Origin: Gracilaria gracilis
Taxonomy: Eukaryota > Rhodophyta > Florideophyceae > Gracilariales > Gracilariaceae
Direction: 5' to 3'
Assembly (NCBI GenBank): GCA_030374805.1
Contig: JARGSG010000108.1
Span: 124,001 to 188,000, forward strand
Length of the DNA: 64,000 bases
Positions 10,476 through 20,486 of the stretch are shown here, piece by piece. The position numbers and the translations under genes were made by a program. Numbering within the stretch: the stretch's first letter is position 1; each line of letters opens with the position of its first letter. The notes beneath the pieces are model-generated. The model did not search any database. It saw only the letters and a list, made by a program, of their open reading frames with translations, and was not told the DNA's origin.

Positions 10476-11220
10476 GTGGAGAGTGTCGAGAGCGTATGTA
10501 CGTGACGAGAAGTGCCGCGAAAGCGCCCAGAAGAGCTACCGACAAAAAAATGCCGAGCGTCACTGCCCAGATACGGGAGGCGAGTACTCCGAAGAGTCTG
10601 GAGGAGGCCACAGCGCGCCTCATCGAATTAACGCTGGCGCCCTTTCGCATCAGAAGTCGCGAGCGACCAGGACGGTTTCGCACAGGGTGGAACAGACAGC
10701 TGGACAAGGACAGTAGGCAGAGACGCCGCTTGCTACGACGGCTGCGGCGAACGAGCAAAGCGAGTGAGAAGCACACCATACGCACGGAACTACAGCAGCT
10801 AGATCGAAGCATAAAGCGCAGGTTTCGCGCTAATCGCCGGAAGGCGATGCATGAGCAGCTGGAAACGATATCGCGCCTGCCTCCGCCACAAGCGGCGACA
10901 GAAGCGATGAAGCTAAAGCGGGAGCTGGACTTTGCAGCGAAATGCGAAGCCAACAGTGTTCAGATACAACCGTGGCAGTTCACAGCACACATGGCGGAAA
11001 ACAGACGCACAACGCCGAGCTCACAGTGCCCGCCTTCACCGCACCGCCGGATCTCACGACCATGGTGGAAGTGGAGATACGAAAATCAAAGACGGGTAAA
11101 TCACCGGGCCCAGACGAAGTCCGAAACGAGATGATGCGCATCGCACCCACGCAGTTTGCGCAGGCGCTTAGCACGCTATGGGAGAAGGTGGGCACTTCGA
11201 CGTTGTGGTGGGCGACCTGA
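10472..11220 (+). pseudogene. LINE linker and start of reverse transcriptase
   Basis: A frame at 10472-11134 encodes a basic, helical linker (DSRQRRRLLRRLRRT, IKRRFRANRRKAMHEQ). A second frame (10942-11220) carries the opening RT block, VEIRKSKTGKSPGPDEV RNEMM, where SPGPD is the conserved RT domain-0 motif. A frame change separates them, and the polymerase core is missing. Confidence 0.7.
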
Positions 11221-11859
11221 AGGGGCTGACGAACGTGGTACGTGTGACGCGGTTGCGGAGCATTGCGGCGCTCCGGCTACGCGAGGACGCGCCGCTGATT
11301 CGGCGTCTCGGCGCAGATCTCGCCGCGGAGGCGGTCGTGGGAATGAATAAAGCAACAAACAATGCTGTTGAGAGAACGTTCGTCTACTCATTGCGCGATT
11401 ACGCTCCATTTGCAGTATGGAAGCAGCAATCCCTTTGGTGTTTTCTACCGACGACGAGGAAATCCAAGGCAGCAGGTTATTTGTTAACTTAGCTCACCAG
11501 CGTCTCAATGGGATGGTCCAAGTCCTGAAGCGCGCTTGTCACTGCTTTGCAATGGATGAAAGCTGAACGGAGTCAACAAGAAGAAACATGCCAGCAACCA
11601 GGGCATGACGTGCTGGAGGACGATCACGCGCCACCGAATGTCACGGGATAGGCGGAGATGAACTTCGAAATGAGGGATGAGCAATGCTCATCACAACGCG
11701 CGTTCGTGTCGCAACGTGCGTCGCGGGCCCCGAGCGCCGCCGTAATGAGCGCGAAGCCTGCACCCATAGCCAGCGCCGCCGCGCGCCACTTCCTCATTCA
11801 TCATGCTTCTGGAGCTGTGCGAGCCGCGTATTGAGAAGCTGTTTTGGTAGAGCTTGGTC
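11221..11859. other. Intergenic, nothing recognised
   Basis: A 105-codon frame (11178-11492) runs across the LINE end (GDLKGLTNVVRVTRLRS...), without recognisable family. The rest shows nothing. Confidence 0.35.
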
Positions 11860-12327
11860 ATGTTTTTGCGCACATTTCCAATTCCGATACAACGCGCTCT
11901 CAAGCAAAGTACGCATGAAAGCTGCTTTCCACAGCCTGGTACACGCCGTTGGCTACCACCTCACCCGCCAAACGTATCTTTCTGTCTTTCGCAAGAAGAC
12001 TTGAAAATAGCACTGGACGCCTTGTTAGACATGTTGCGTACGTACTGCGGACATAAAAGGCAGGCTGCCGGTTCCTTCAATGAAGAAAAGTTACACACTT
12101 TCATGTCCTCCCTTCACCCTTGTAACATCGATATCTTCGCCGCCAGATTCGTCAGTCTGTTAAGTACCTATACCATCAACGCGCAGCAGCCTACTCACAT
12201 CCGTTTGCTCGACGAACGTCTTCATGCGTTATCCACCTCGTCGAATGCACAGTTCATCACGTTCCACAATCCGTACTTGTCCCGCCTGACGATGTTCCGG
12301 CTCATAAATTCCTTGCTCGATTCTTGA
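11860..12327 (+). CDS. Hypothetical protein
   Basis: 155 codons from ATG at 11860 (MFLRTFPIPIQRAL). The second half is balanced and helix-like (SQEDLKIALDALLDMLRTY, TFMSSLHPCNIDIFAARFV, LDERLHALSTSS), better than random frames nearby. No domain recognised, no signal peptide, no membrane segment. It could be a remnant or an exon. Confidence 0.3.
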   Translation: MFLRTFPIPIQRALKQSTHESCFPQPGTRRWLPPHPPNVSFCLSQEDLKIALDALLDMLRTYCGHKRQAAGSFNEEKLHTFMSSLHPCNIDIFAARFVSLLSTYTINAQQPTHIRLLDERLHALSTSSNAQFITFHNPYLSRLTMFRLINSLLDS

Positions 12328-13051
12328 GATTGCCGTCGATTCAGCACGATTCAACACAGCGCTCCAACCAAGATTTCTTGCGCGTGTGTTGAAGGCTTTG
12401 AACAAAGTATCATATCTGCCGTTGCATCGAACCACGAGTTCTGCGATGCTGTACTTGAAGCTCGTTTGTAGGCTCGTCTTCTTGCTGTTGTGATGCACGC
12501 TATGAATTGGGCGCATTCTCCGTTCGCAATATCTGGCTCGTCGTTGCCGGATGAATCGCTGCCGCTGCAGAACAAGGAACCAGAAAGGGTAAAGGTTACT
12601 GATTCCCACAAGAAACGGTCCGGCAACTCTCATAAAATAGCAAGTAAGAAAGAACGGGCATCACAGAATGGACGCAATTAAAATGGTGCATCAGATGTCA
12701 ATCACAAACGGAACTCCTTGAGGAAAAAGCATCCGCACACCTCTCAGTCTGTCCGATCCGACTAAACACCTGGTCTGGGGTCTCATGCGCTGCAATAGAG
12801 CGCTTGGCATCTTTCAGCCTGGTGGCAAAGCGTCTTCAACATCAATGAATTAATCATCAGCGCTGTTTTCATCGAAACAAACAACCGCAGTAGCCGCAGT
12901 AGCGCTGTCGCAGATGTGTTTCTCAGGTTCGCGGCAGCAGATCTAGTGGCAAAGTGGAGCGTAGAGATATTACACACAATTCGGCACCATTTACTGGTAA
13001 ACCTAATCACTTCCATACATTAATCGTAAGTCTCTCGTGACTGAGATGATT
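12328..13051. other. Intergenic, nothing recognised
   Basis: Minus-strand frames at 12229-12633 and 12783-13016 have no motifs. No repeats seen. Confidence 0.35.
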
Positions 13052-13870
13052 CTAACGACGGCGTCTAATAGCGCGACTCCGCCTGGCAACTCCTGTCACG
13101 GCGTTTCTGGTCCGCACATTTCTATTAGTCGGATAAGGTTCAACTTCGGGATACACAGCTTTTCCCTCCACATCAACATCAAACAGAGATAAAAACCTTT
13201 CTTCGCTCGGAACTTGTTCTTCTCCACTCTTTAACCAAATGCTGTACAAAGCTTTCGGAAGAGGTTCTGCTTCCCCACTAGTGGAGATATGGTTCGGAGC
13301 AAATGTGTTTCTCTCCATAGCCACTTTCGTCACTTCATCCAGAGCAATTGCTTCTTTTCTAGTGCTCTGTGGCTCCGCACCGGATTTTCTTGGCTGTACA
13401 TGTGCTTCTCTTCTCTGATATACAACATGATCAACGATGTTCTCTGTCGGTTGTTTTTGTCCTGCAACCGAATCTGTGGAAATGGTTTTCCGTTGGAATG
13501 CTTCCGTGCCGGGAGGGTTTGCGCTCGCAAGTTTGCAACTACCACGAGTGGCTGCCGCACTTATGTTCTCTAAGTGTTCAAGGTACAGCTGCACGGAGTT
13601 CAACGAAGGATGAACACCAGTTCCTCGGATTATTTTATCTCGTTCAATATTCATAAGGGCATTGACATGACGCTTCACACAATTCGTCATGTAACAAGTA
13701 GATTGAATAACTTGCTCATGAATAGTATGGATTCTTCGGCAAATTTCCCTTTCTTGACTTACAAGTTGCCTGAATATCTTATCGTTCTCGGTACTAATAT
13801 TAGCAGGAACTGTGTTTGGAGCGCACATCGAGCCAATGTGATTCATCTTCCCCACGGACGCGTTGTACAT
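13052..13870 (-). CDS. Unknown protein with basic C-terminus
   Basis: 272 codons from ATG at 13870 (MYNASVGKMNHIG), with an in-frame stop 27 bases upstream. An N-terminal helical part (residues 25-105: DKIFRQLVSQEREICRRI, ALMNIERDKIIRG) is followed by a polar linker, a motif-like LPKALYSIWLKSGEEQ (about residue 205), and a very basic tail ending RRSRAIRRRR. The shape (helix, linker, basic tail) suggests a nuclear or nucleic-acid-binding protein, but no family is recognised. Confidence 0.45.
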   Translation of the reverse strand: MYNASVGKMNHIGSMCAPNTVPANISTENDKIFRQLVSQEREICRRIHTIHEQVIQSTCYMTNCVKRHVNALMNIERDKIIRGTGVHPSLNSVQLYLEHLENISAAATRGSCKLASANPPGTEAFQRKTISTDSVAGQKQPTENIVDHVVYQRREAHVQPRKSGAEPQSTRKEAIALDEVTKVAMERNTFAPNHISTSGEAEPLPKALYSIWLKSGEEQVPSEERFLSLFDVDVEGKAVYPEVEPYPTNRNVRTRNAVTGVARRSRAIRRRR

Positions 13871-13928
13871 GTATGGGTAAGACCAACTTCGCTGTTATGA
13901 TTATATGTAGAAGTGCAGAAATCAGCAC

Positions 13929-14159
13929 ATGAACCCTGGGATTCCAAGGGCTCCGCTTTCCTCTGTGCGCCTTGTTTGCGATGGAAGCGGCGACGGCGGC
14001 GTGGACGGAGCGGGGGGCGATGCCGACCGAAACGTTCTGGTTATCGGCAAGTGGTACGAGCTGGTGGACATCACGGCCAGCTGTTGCAGGGGATGCACAG
14101 CGTGTGAGTCGTGTACGCCGTGCAGTCCGTGTACAGTCAGCAATCGTTCGCGTTCATAG
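13929..14159 (+). pseudogene. Fragment of a vWA-type protein (C-terminal end)
   Basis: The frame contains GDADRNVLVIGKWYELVDI followed by a Cys-rich tail (CCRGCTACESCTPC). It is similar to the C-terminal end of the vWA gene at 16571-17325 (GDGDVLAVRSWYHLVDVI). Only the last strand and helix of the domain are here, so it is a fragment, abutting the NB-ARC/WD40 pseudogene. Confidence 0.4.
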
Positions 14160-14181
14160 ACAAGAACCCAGGCACTCATCA

Positions 14182-15512
14182 CTACGCAAAGCAATCCGCT
14201 TGTGTGACCTTGGAGCGGCTTCCGACGGCAGCGGCACTTTCAGCGTCCCATACACGCACAACACCGTCCTGTGTACTGTCGGTACTTGTCATGACGCGAG
14301 AGCCATCCGCACTTATTGCTACGCACCAAACTTCTTCTGTGCGACCTTTGAGCGGCTGCCCGACGGCGTTTGTGCTTCTAACGTCCCACACTCGCACGGT
14401 TCTGTCAAATGAGTCTGACACAATTCGAGTACCATCCGCGCTTATGGCGACGCGCCGTATCCAATCCCTGTGACTTTCAAGAAGCTGCACGTTCGTCCCA
14501 CACGCGCACCGCGTGGTCGTCTGAGCCTGAGACAATACGAGCACCGTCCGGGGTCACGGCTATGCATTGCACGGGACGTGTATGACCCTCAAGCAGCCCC
14601 ATGAACGCGCTACGGCTTTGAGCGTCCCAAACACGCACCATACCATCCCAACGATGAGAGTGCCATCCGCACTCTCCGCCACGCACCGCACCGAGCCCGC
14701 GTGATCTTAATGTGGCTGCCCTACCTTGTTTCCGTTTTGAGCTTCCCAAACACGTGCCGTATGGTCGTCCGAGCCTGAAACGATCCGATCTCCATTTTCG
14801 CTCACCGCCACGCACATGACAAAGCCTGTGTGACCTTGCAGCGGTTGTCCGACGGCTTTGCCGGCTTAAGCATCCCAAACACGTACCGTGTCGTCATATG
14901 AGCCTGACAAAATGCGAGAGCCGTCCGCACTTATCGTAGCGCATCGTACCCAATTTGTGTAACCTTCCAGTGGCTTTCCGACAGCAATACCGCTTTGAGC
15001 GTCCCACACACGAACCGTACCGTCCCGGTTGCCTGACACGACGCGAGTGCCATCCGCGCTCACTGCCAAGCACTCCACTAAACCTGTCTGCTCCTGGAGT
15101 GTCTGCATGACGGCGTTGCCACTTTGAGCGTCCCACAAACGCATCGTTTTGTCGGTTGAGCCTAACGCGATACAACTATCGTTCATGCTTGCTGCTACGC
15201 ACTGCACTCAACCTCTGTGACCATAGAGCGGTCGCCCAACGGCGTTCCCGCTAAGCGTGTCCCACAATTGAATAGAGTGACCCTTCATCTGACAAACCAA
15301 AGCGAAGCCTTCTGGGATGCAAATTCAACAGATTCGACTGTTCTTATCGCGTTGGCTAGATTCGAATCGCCTGTGCATTCGACAATGTGTGCAGCATTGT
15401 TTCCAAGTTGAATGTAAAGGATGCCTCCACTGAACATCTGATTCAGTTCACTGTCTTCAGCAAGTCCTCGCAAAGCGCACGTTTTACCAACTCTACCCTT
15501 TCCAGTGGACAA
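14182..15512 (-). pseudogene. NB-ARC/WD40 (NLR-like STAND) pseudogene
   Basis: The 5' end (15512-15285) encodes a Walker A loop STGKGRVGKTCALRGLA and the next NB-ARC strands (GGILYIQLG). Directly after it come about six to eight WD40 repeats spread over three frames, with typical ends such as GTVRVWDAQSG, DGTRVVSGNRDG, DDTVRVWDA and DHAVRVWDE. A full NB-ARC (about 280 residues) cannot fit between the P-loop and the first WD blade, so an internal deletion is inferred in addition to frameshifts. Intact relatives are signalling ATPases, of immune-receptor type, with a WD40 sensor. Confidence 0.75.
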
Positions 15513-16507
15513 AGGCGGAGAATTTTACGTGGTGGTCATGGCTGTTCTTCAAGGGGTACGACTTCACTACCAATCCCTTGCAGTTGGACGAAGACATCCT
15601 CCCCCGTCTGAAGTGGAACTACGAACGTATGAAAAACGTGCGCTACGCAGACGCGGTGGGAATCGACTTTCATAAGACGGGCTGGTGCACGTACAACTGC
15701 TCCATGTTCGCCATGAAAGATCTGAACCACTTTCGCGCCATGATGACGCGCCTCGGTTCTGCGTATCTACAGGAACGCACGGCGTACAACCCCGGGCTGT
15801 ACACGCTGGAGGTGTCGCGCTCGGCGTCGTACGCGCTGGCGGGATGGGCCACGCTGAGGTATTTCGGCATGTCTGGTTTCCGCTCCGTGCTCGGGGGCAT
15901 TCTGGAGATACAGGCGTATCTGAGAGAACAGCTGGAGGAAGAACGTTCGATGGTATGCGTCAACGAAGAGGATAACGGCTTCGTGACGCTGATCCGCGTG
16001 TACGAGCCGCACGTGAACGCGGCGGAACAGTTCGAACGCGAGCTAAGCGAGCCCGGCGCGCTGGAGGAGCTCAAGAAGAACAACGCGCTGCAACAAAAAG
16101 TGGCAGACATCCTCTGGAGCTGGTTCCGCAGCGGCGAGCAAATCGACGGTCTGTACGGCGCGTACACCAGCTACACGTCGGGCTTTCGTACCACGGACTA
16201 TAACGACGACATGTCGTCCGACGCGGTGGTGTACGCGCTCAAGGCGTTCCCCATGAACGTGAACATCACGACGGACACGATAGACAAGCTGTTGGCGGTG
16301 GTGAAGAAGGGCGTTCAGAAAGTGCTGGATGGCGAGACGGCGCCGCCGGCGGAGAGGTTGGTGGGCCCGCCGTACGACGCGCATAACGCCGCCATCAGCT
16401 GCGGCGACGACCCCGCCGCCGAGGCGCGCAAGCAGCGCGTGCACGACCTCGTGTCCGGCGTCGTGGGCAGCCGCACCTACTCGCGCCTCAGGCCCAAGAA
16501 GCGCTAG
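15500..16507 (+). CDS. Group II PLP-dependent decarboxylase, C-terminal half
   Basis: The frame is open through 15500 and reads ENFTWWSWLFFKGYDF..., then ADAVGIDFHKTG. In that motif His-Lys is the cofactor-binding site (Lys forms the Schiff base). Later come YNPGLYTLEVSRSASYALAGWA and the small C-terminal domain, ending KKR. Enzymes of this family decarboxylate amino acids such as glutamate, tyrosine or 2,4-diaminobutyrate; the substrate cannot be told. The N-terminal half (about 200-250 residues, with the pyridine-ring-binding part) is absent. At about 15505 the sequence passes abruptly into the NB-ARC pseudogene on the other strand. A splice acceptor (CCCTTTCCAG, ending 15505) is possible, but no upstream exon was found. 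The coding part is clean and has strong GC-ending codon use, so loss is recent or the 5' exon lies elsewhere. Confidence 0.75.
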   Translation, partial: FQWTKAENFTWWSWLFFKGYDFTTNPLQLDEDILPRLKWNYERMKNVRYADAVGIDFHKTGWCTYNCSMFAMKDLNHFRAMMTRLGSAYLQERTAYNPGLYTLEVSRSASYALAGWATLRYFGMSGFRSVLGGILEIQAYLREQLEEERSMVCVNEEDNGFVTLIRVYEPHVNAAEQFERELSEPGALEELKKNNALQQKVADILWSWFRSGEQIDGLYGAYTSYTSGFRTTDYNDDMSSDAVVYALKAFPMNVNITTDTIDKLLAVVKKGVQKVLDGETAPPAERLVGPPYDAHNAAISCGDDPAAEARKQRVHDLVSGVVGSRTYSRLRPKKR

Positions 16508-16570
16508 CTTGCACAAAGCATTTAAAATTCAAATTCATTTATTGTTATTGCTGTACACGCCGGACACAGC

Positions 16571-17325
16571 TCACACGGTGCACACGGACCGCACCAGCTG
16601 GTCGATCACGTCCACCAGGTGGTACCAGCTGCGCACGGCGAGCACGTCGCCGTCGCCGCCTCCGCCGCCGTCACCGGCGCCTTCGGCGCCCACGCGCACG
16701 CCGCACACGTCGACGCCGCGCCGCCAAACAGCACCATCTTCCGCACGCCATCGCCACCGCCCCTCCTCAACTCCCACGCGCAGCGTCCAACCACGCCCGT
16801 CACATTAACCTCCGCGTCACACGGGCACCGTCTCTGCACCCGATTCACCCTGGTCAAGAAGCGTTCCACGCGCGTCGACTTCCTGGCCACGCGCCGCACG
16901 CGGCGGTCGTACAGCACGGCTGCGAACGCGGTGCGTTCGTCCAGCGCGACGATGGCGGACACCAGCTTGACGAACTCCTTCTGCATGCGGAAGTCGGCCG
17001 CGGACAGAGAGGAGCTGCCGTGGAGTGCGAAGCACAGCGAGGGGTGACAGTGGCTGGCTGTTGCGACGTTCACGGCCGTTTGTACCTTGGACATCATTTG
17101 CGACGGCACGGAGTGTAGTGAGGACTCGAGCAGCGCCCACCGACTGGGCGCGCCTGCGGCGGCTGGCGACGGCGAGGGCGTTGCTTCTGGCGTGGGTTGT
17201 GGCTCTTCTGTCGCCGCTGCGGCGGCGTCTGGGTACGATTGCGTGCGCGTCGTCCATACGGTTTCACCCGCGTGTGCGCGGTACACCAGCAAGCAAACCA
17301 GCGTCACTTGCAACCACATGCGCAT
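16571..17325 (-). CDS. Secreted von Willebrand factor A-domain protein, probable frameshift
   Basis: ATG at 17325 gives a signal peptide (MRMWLQVTLVCLLVYRAHAG). An Ala/Pro/Thr-rich linker follows, then a vWA core: CFALHGSSSLSAADFRMQKE (family DGSSS; the MIDAS Asp is replaced by His), VSAIVALDERTAFAAVLYD and RKMVLFGG. The domain ends in another frame (VDVCGVRVGAEGAG...GDVLAVRSWYHLVDVI, stop at 16571). So one or two bases are out of step in a GC-run near 16735. This is either a real frameshift or a sequence error. With the MIDAS Asp gone, metal-dependent adhesion is doubtful. An alternative upstream ATG at 17391 would bury the signal peptide. Confidence 0.6.
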
Positions 17326-17391
17326 CACATCCGTCAACTTCGCCCCGTCTCGCGTAGAAGGAAACAGTCCTTTCGACCACACCGTTCTCAA

Positions 17392-17993
17392 AGCACGTGT
17401 GACGCTCCATCCTCGTCGTCGTCAAACCGCCCGCCGCCTCGCTTCTTTTTGTACCGTGCGCCAGCAATCGCAGTCGATTCGCCCATCGCTATGCGACGCG
17501 TCACCATCATCTCGTCATCTACTGCACCTGCGCATTCATCCACTCACTGCCGTCGTCGACACGAATTGCTGTTCTTCGCGTCGCGTCTTCTCCCTGACTA
17601 GCGCCGAATACGTTCCCACTGACCGCCGCCACATGTTGGCATACCTCGCCGCTCAACAAGGAAGTTGCACCGTCGCGCTGTTGTCGTCCACAACCGTCAG
17701 CACGTCACGCCACGCTCCAACTCTTATACCGTCGTGTCTCAACCTCTTTTGCATACGCACGCAAACACGCATCACGCCGTCTTTGCAACACTCACAAACT
17801 TACTCTTGTACATCGAAAAATTCTTGTTGCCTCTACCTACTACCACCCGCCCTAGCACACGCAACCAGTCTCGCTTTCATAGTCAAATCGCCGTTCTCAG
17901 GGACGGTAGTACTTTAGTGCGGCGATCTGGAGGTGAATGGGGCGTTAATGAGCTCGGTTTTTTTTTCGATCGCTAGCGATTACCAGGGGTACA
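17392..17993. other. Intergenic between divergent/convergent genes
   Basis: 5' flank of the vWA gene and 3' flank of the zinc-finger gene. Plus-strand open frames here are Ser/Thr/His-rich and unconvincing. Confidence 0.35.
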
Positions 17994-18731
17994 TTAATCG
18001 TTTTGTGCTGTTCCAATCTTGACGACCAAACCTGCCAGAGCTTGTTTCACTTCCTCTAAGCTGCTTGTTTTAGAGCTAAGCTCATTTTTAAGCTTCTCGT
18101 TTTCCGATCTAAGCATAGAAATTTGCTTTTCTAGGTGTGTAGTAAGCTTCTCGAGGTTCTGTTCCACATCGTTTTGGGACGACTGCAACGCATGCTTAAG
18201 CTCTTGTGTAGTACAGTTGGCTTCCGTCTGGTCTAGGGATGCGCTTTCTGGTATTACGTTTCCCGAAGACATCGGATTCTGGTTGGCTGAATACCCAGCC
18301 TGTTGTTGAGGCTGTAAATGTCCTTCCATTTGTGGCGGCGTAAATAACATAGGAGTAGTCATTGGTGAAGGTTGTGGAGTGTGAAGAAGAACTTCGGGAG
18401 ATAATGGCTCTTGGTTGTTAGTTTGTTGTGTAAGTTGTGGAGCAAATTCGGTGGGCAAAAGTCGCGGGTTGCGGTAGTCTAGCTGCGCAGAGTTCAGCCT
18501 TTTCCGAAACGATTGAACCCGATGCGGTATAGAATCCTCAAACGACTCAAATGATTTTCGTTTTGATGCCAATCGTGCGCGATAAACTGTCAATACCTTG
18601 TTCTTGTAAAGTTCGAAGCACGGCGTGCACAATGCCGCGTTCGTCCACAACGAATGAACAGCTTCAAGCAAATGACAATATGAACAGTGCATCGACGAAG
18701 GAAAGGGGATACACAGTTGTTGGGTGGGCAT
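17994..18731 (-). CDS. GATA-like zinc-finger protein with coiled-coil C-terminus
   Basis: 245 codons from ATG at 18731. Residues 16-46 read CSYC-x15-CTPC with LW between the pairs and FELYKNK after them (HSLWTNAALCTPCFELYK). This matches the plan of GATA fingers (CxxC-x17/18-CNAC with TPLWR and GLYYK), with a loop shortened by two to three residues. Residues 115-150 are Gln/Pro-rich (TPQPSPMTTPMLFTPPQ). Residues about 175-245 form a leucine-zipper-like coiled coil (LEKQISMLRSENEKLKNELS). Expected role: DNA-binding transcription factor in the nucleus, perhaps dimeric. The short loop leaves the GATA assignment uncertain. Confidence 0.55.
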   Translation of the reverse strand: MPTQQLCIPFPSSMHCSYCHLLEAVHSLWTNAALCTPCFELYKNKVLTVYRARLASKRKSFESFEDSIPHRVQSFRKRLNSAQLDYRNPRLLPTEFAPQLTQQTNNQEPLSPEVLLHTPQPSPMTTPMLFTPPQMEGHLQPQQQAGYSANQNPMSSGNVIPESASLDQTEANCTTQELKHALQSSQNDVEQNLEKLTTHLEKQISMLRSENEKLKNELSSKTSSLEEVKQALAGLVVKIGTAQND

Positions 18732-20315
18732 GCCGCTGAAAGCGTTCGCCGGATAAGTTATTTGTTATGCTCTTATTGTTCCTCTTCGTCTGGTGTTTGT
18801 TCAAGGAATATCGATATCGTTATGGTTATTGATTATGAAGCGAAGTGCGTGAGCGTTACAACGCGTCAACTCATGTTATACATTTTGTTTGGAGCACGTG
18901 TTGAGCCTTCAAGATCGAGTGCTTGCAGTTCAAAGACTTGTAAAGCAAGGCGCGAGATTGAATTACCGAACGGACATCGCATTATCGACACCGCGTGCAT
19001 GCCGGGATGCTCTCTGATCATCAGATGAACAGAGTCCGATCTTCAGACAGAGATCTGGCGGCCAACCCTGAACCAAGAACGTTCTCAACAGTCTCATTGC
19101 TTTAAGATTCACCTCATTCGTTCTTTCGAGGCTCCGGGAGCTTCGTGATGCTCTCAACGGAAGAGATGATCTTGCACTTCTGAACCTGAGTTCTCCAACA
19201 CACGGTGACGCGAAGCGTTCGAGAAGGATTTGGATATGACCCACTTGAGCACAAATAACCTTTGACTGAGATTGCATCGAGCAGCTGGGCTTGCTTGTTC
19301 AAAAGCGCAAATAGATGAACCCTCAAGGCGGTGATTTGCATCACAGGAATGCACGAATGTTTCCGATGCCTTAATCTCGGTTCGCATCGTCCACATCGAC
19401 TACTATGAGCACCCACTGCACAATTACTCATCTTCGACAGCTTTCCAAGCAGCGCGAATAACGACAAACACCGCCTCCGATAGGTTGCCATTCATTCGCA
19501 TATTTGGCAGTACCCCAGCAGGGCAACGCACATGCCTTCTATACACGGACTTCGGCCGTATCTTTATCTTCCCCTCCCGAAAGTCGACCCGTCGGCGTTA
19601 CTGGCCTACGCTCGTGAACTGCATTCAGCTTTGGAAGCGGCACTTCGTGCTGCGTATGCACCAGATGGGAACCCCAAACCTTTTATCGCCGACATGAACC
19701 CTGTCTTGAAACATGACATCTGAGTTTACTAACGTCGCGTTGACTATCATGGGCGGTGAACATCACCTTGTTAACAATCTTGACAGTGCTAGTCATCACC
19801 AGGATGATCGTCACCGGTGGCAGCCAAGAGCACGGGGCGCACGCGTCGTGCACGCACGCACGCACGGCGCGGCGTGCAGCGGCGGCGCGCGCACACACAC
19901 GCACACAAACGCAAGCCAGGCACTGGCACGGCGCATAAGACACGCGCGCACCCGCCGTCGCGCTTTCGAATTGACGTAACTCGATTACACGTAAAGTTTA
20001 CTGTACTTTGGTAACACTGGCCCGGAGAGCCCGCGAGCCAGTCGGTCTGTTCGCCACGGCGTGTCAGGCTGTCATCCCGCGCGTCATCACCGTCAGCCGC
20101 CGCGCGCAGCTCAACGGGCTCGCGCGCAGCCGCGTCACTGCGTGCTGCAGCGTCACACACAACTGTGACCGCGCGTCCATCACCACGGCACTACAAGAGC
20201 CACTGATTTGCGATATCCCCCTTTTTGATGTGTGGGTGAGATAGACCATGATGGTCCCTGCTGATCTCTCCGATCCCACGGAAAGCCGGTGGGGCTAGGT
20301 CACTGTCGCCCAGGA
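18732..20315. other. Long region without a supported gene
   Basis: A short plus-strand frame (19532-19723, MPSIHGLRPYLYLPLPKVDP) has gene-like composition but no family and no clear extension. A GC-rich tract with CGCGCA/ACACAC runs lies at about 19830-19960. Nothing else seen. Confidence 0.35.
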
Positions 20316-20431
20316 TGTTGGAGAGGCAATTACAAGCTCCAACATTCTACGATGGTGGCGCTAGATCTTCACCTTCTGGAATTAACCATTTGTGAGAACA
20401 AGCCCGGGGGTGTCATAAAGCTCTATGACAC
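20316..20431. other. Two short hairpins in the Uma2 gene 3' flank
   Basis: TGTTGGAG/CTCCAACA (20316-20344, 13-base loop) and GTGTCATA/TATGACAC (20410-20431, 6-base loop) are perfect 8-bp stems. They lie downstream of the stop of the minus-strand Uma2-like gene and could be 3'-end or RNA structures. Function unknown. Confidence 0.4.
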
Positions 20432-20486
20432 TTTCAACAACTGAAGCAATTGGGAAGGTGGCGCTGTTAACCTCCAAAATGCTGTT

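Larger units (their letters stand above)
8251..11220 (+). mobile_element. Non-LTR retrotransposon (LINE, APE-endonuclease type), 3'-truncated
   Basis: The segment carries a long Thr/Glu-rich leader (8251-9126 and upstream half of 8901-10475), an APE-type endonuclease (about 9780-10475), a basic linker (10472-11134) and the first block of a reverse transcriptase (KSPGPDEVRNEMMRIAP near 11080-11160). After about 11220 no RT fingers/palm (no FADD box) or RNase H follows. Endonuclease, linker and RT start are in three different frames, so the copy is dead. Loss of the 3' half is unusual because LINE copies normally lose their 5' end. Confidence 0.8.

Noticed and set aside
11178-11492. A possible gene across the LINE 3' break
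   Set aside because: It begins inside LINE sequence, and no family or second exon could be seen; kept as unassigned.
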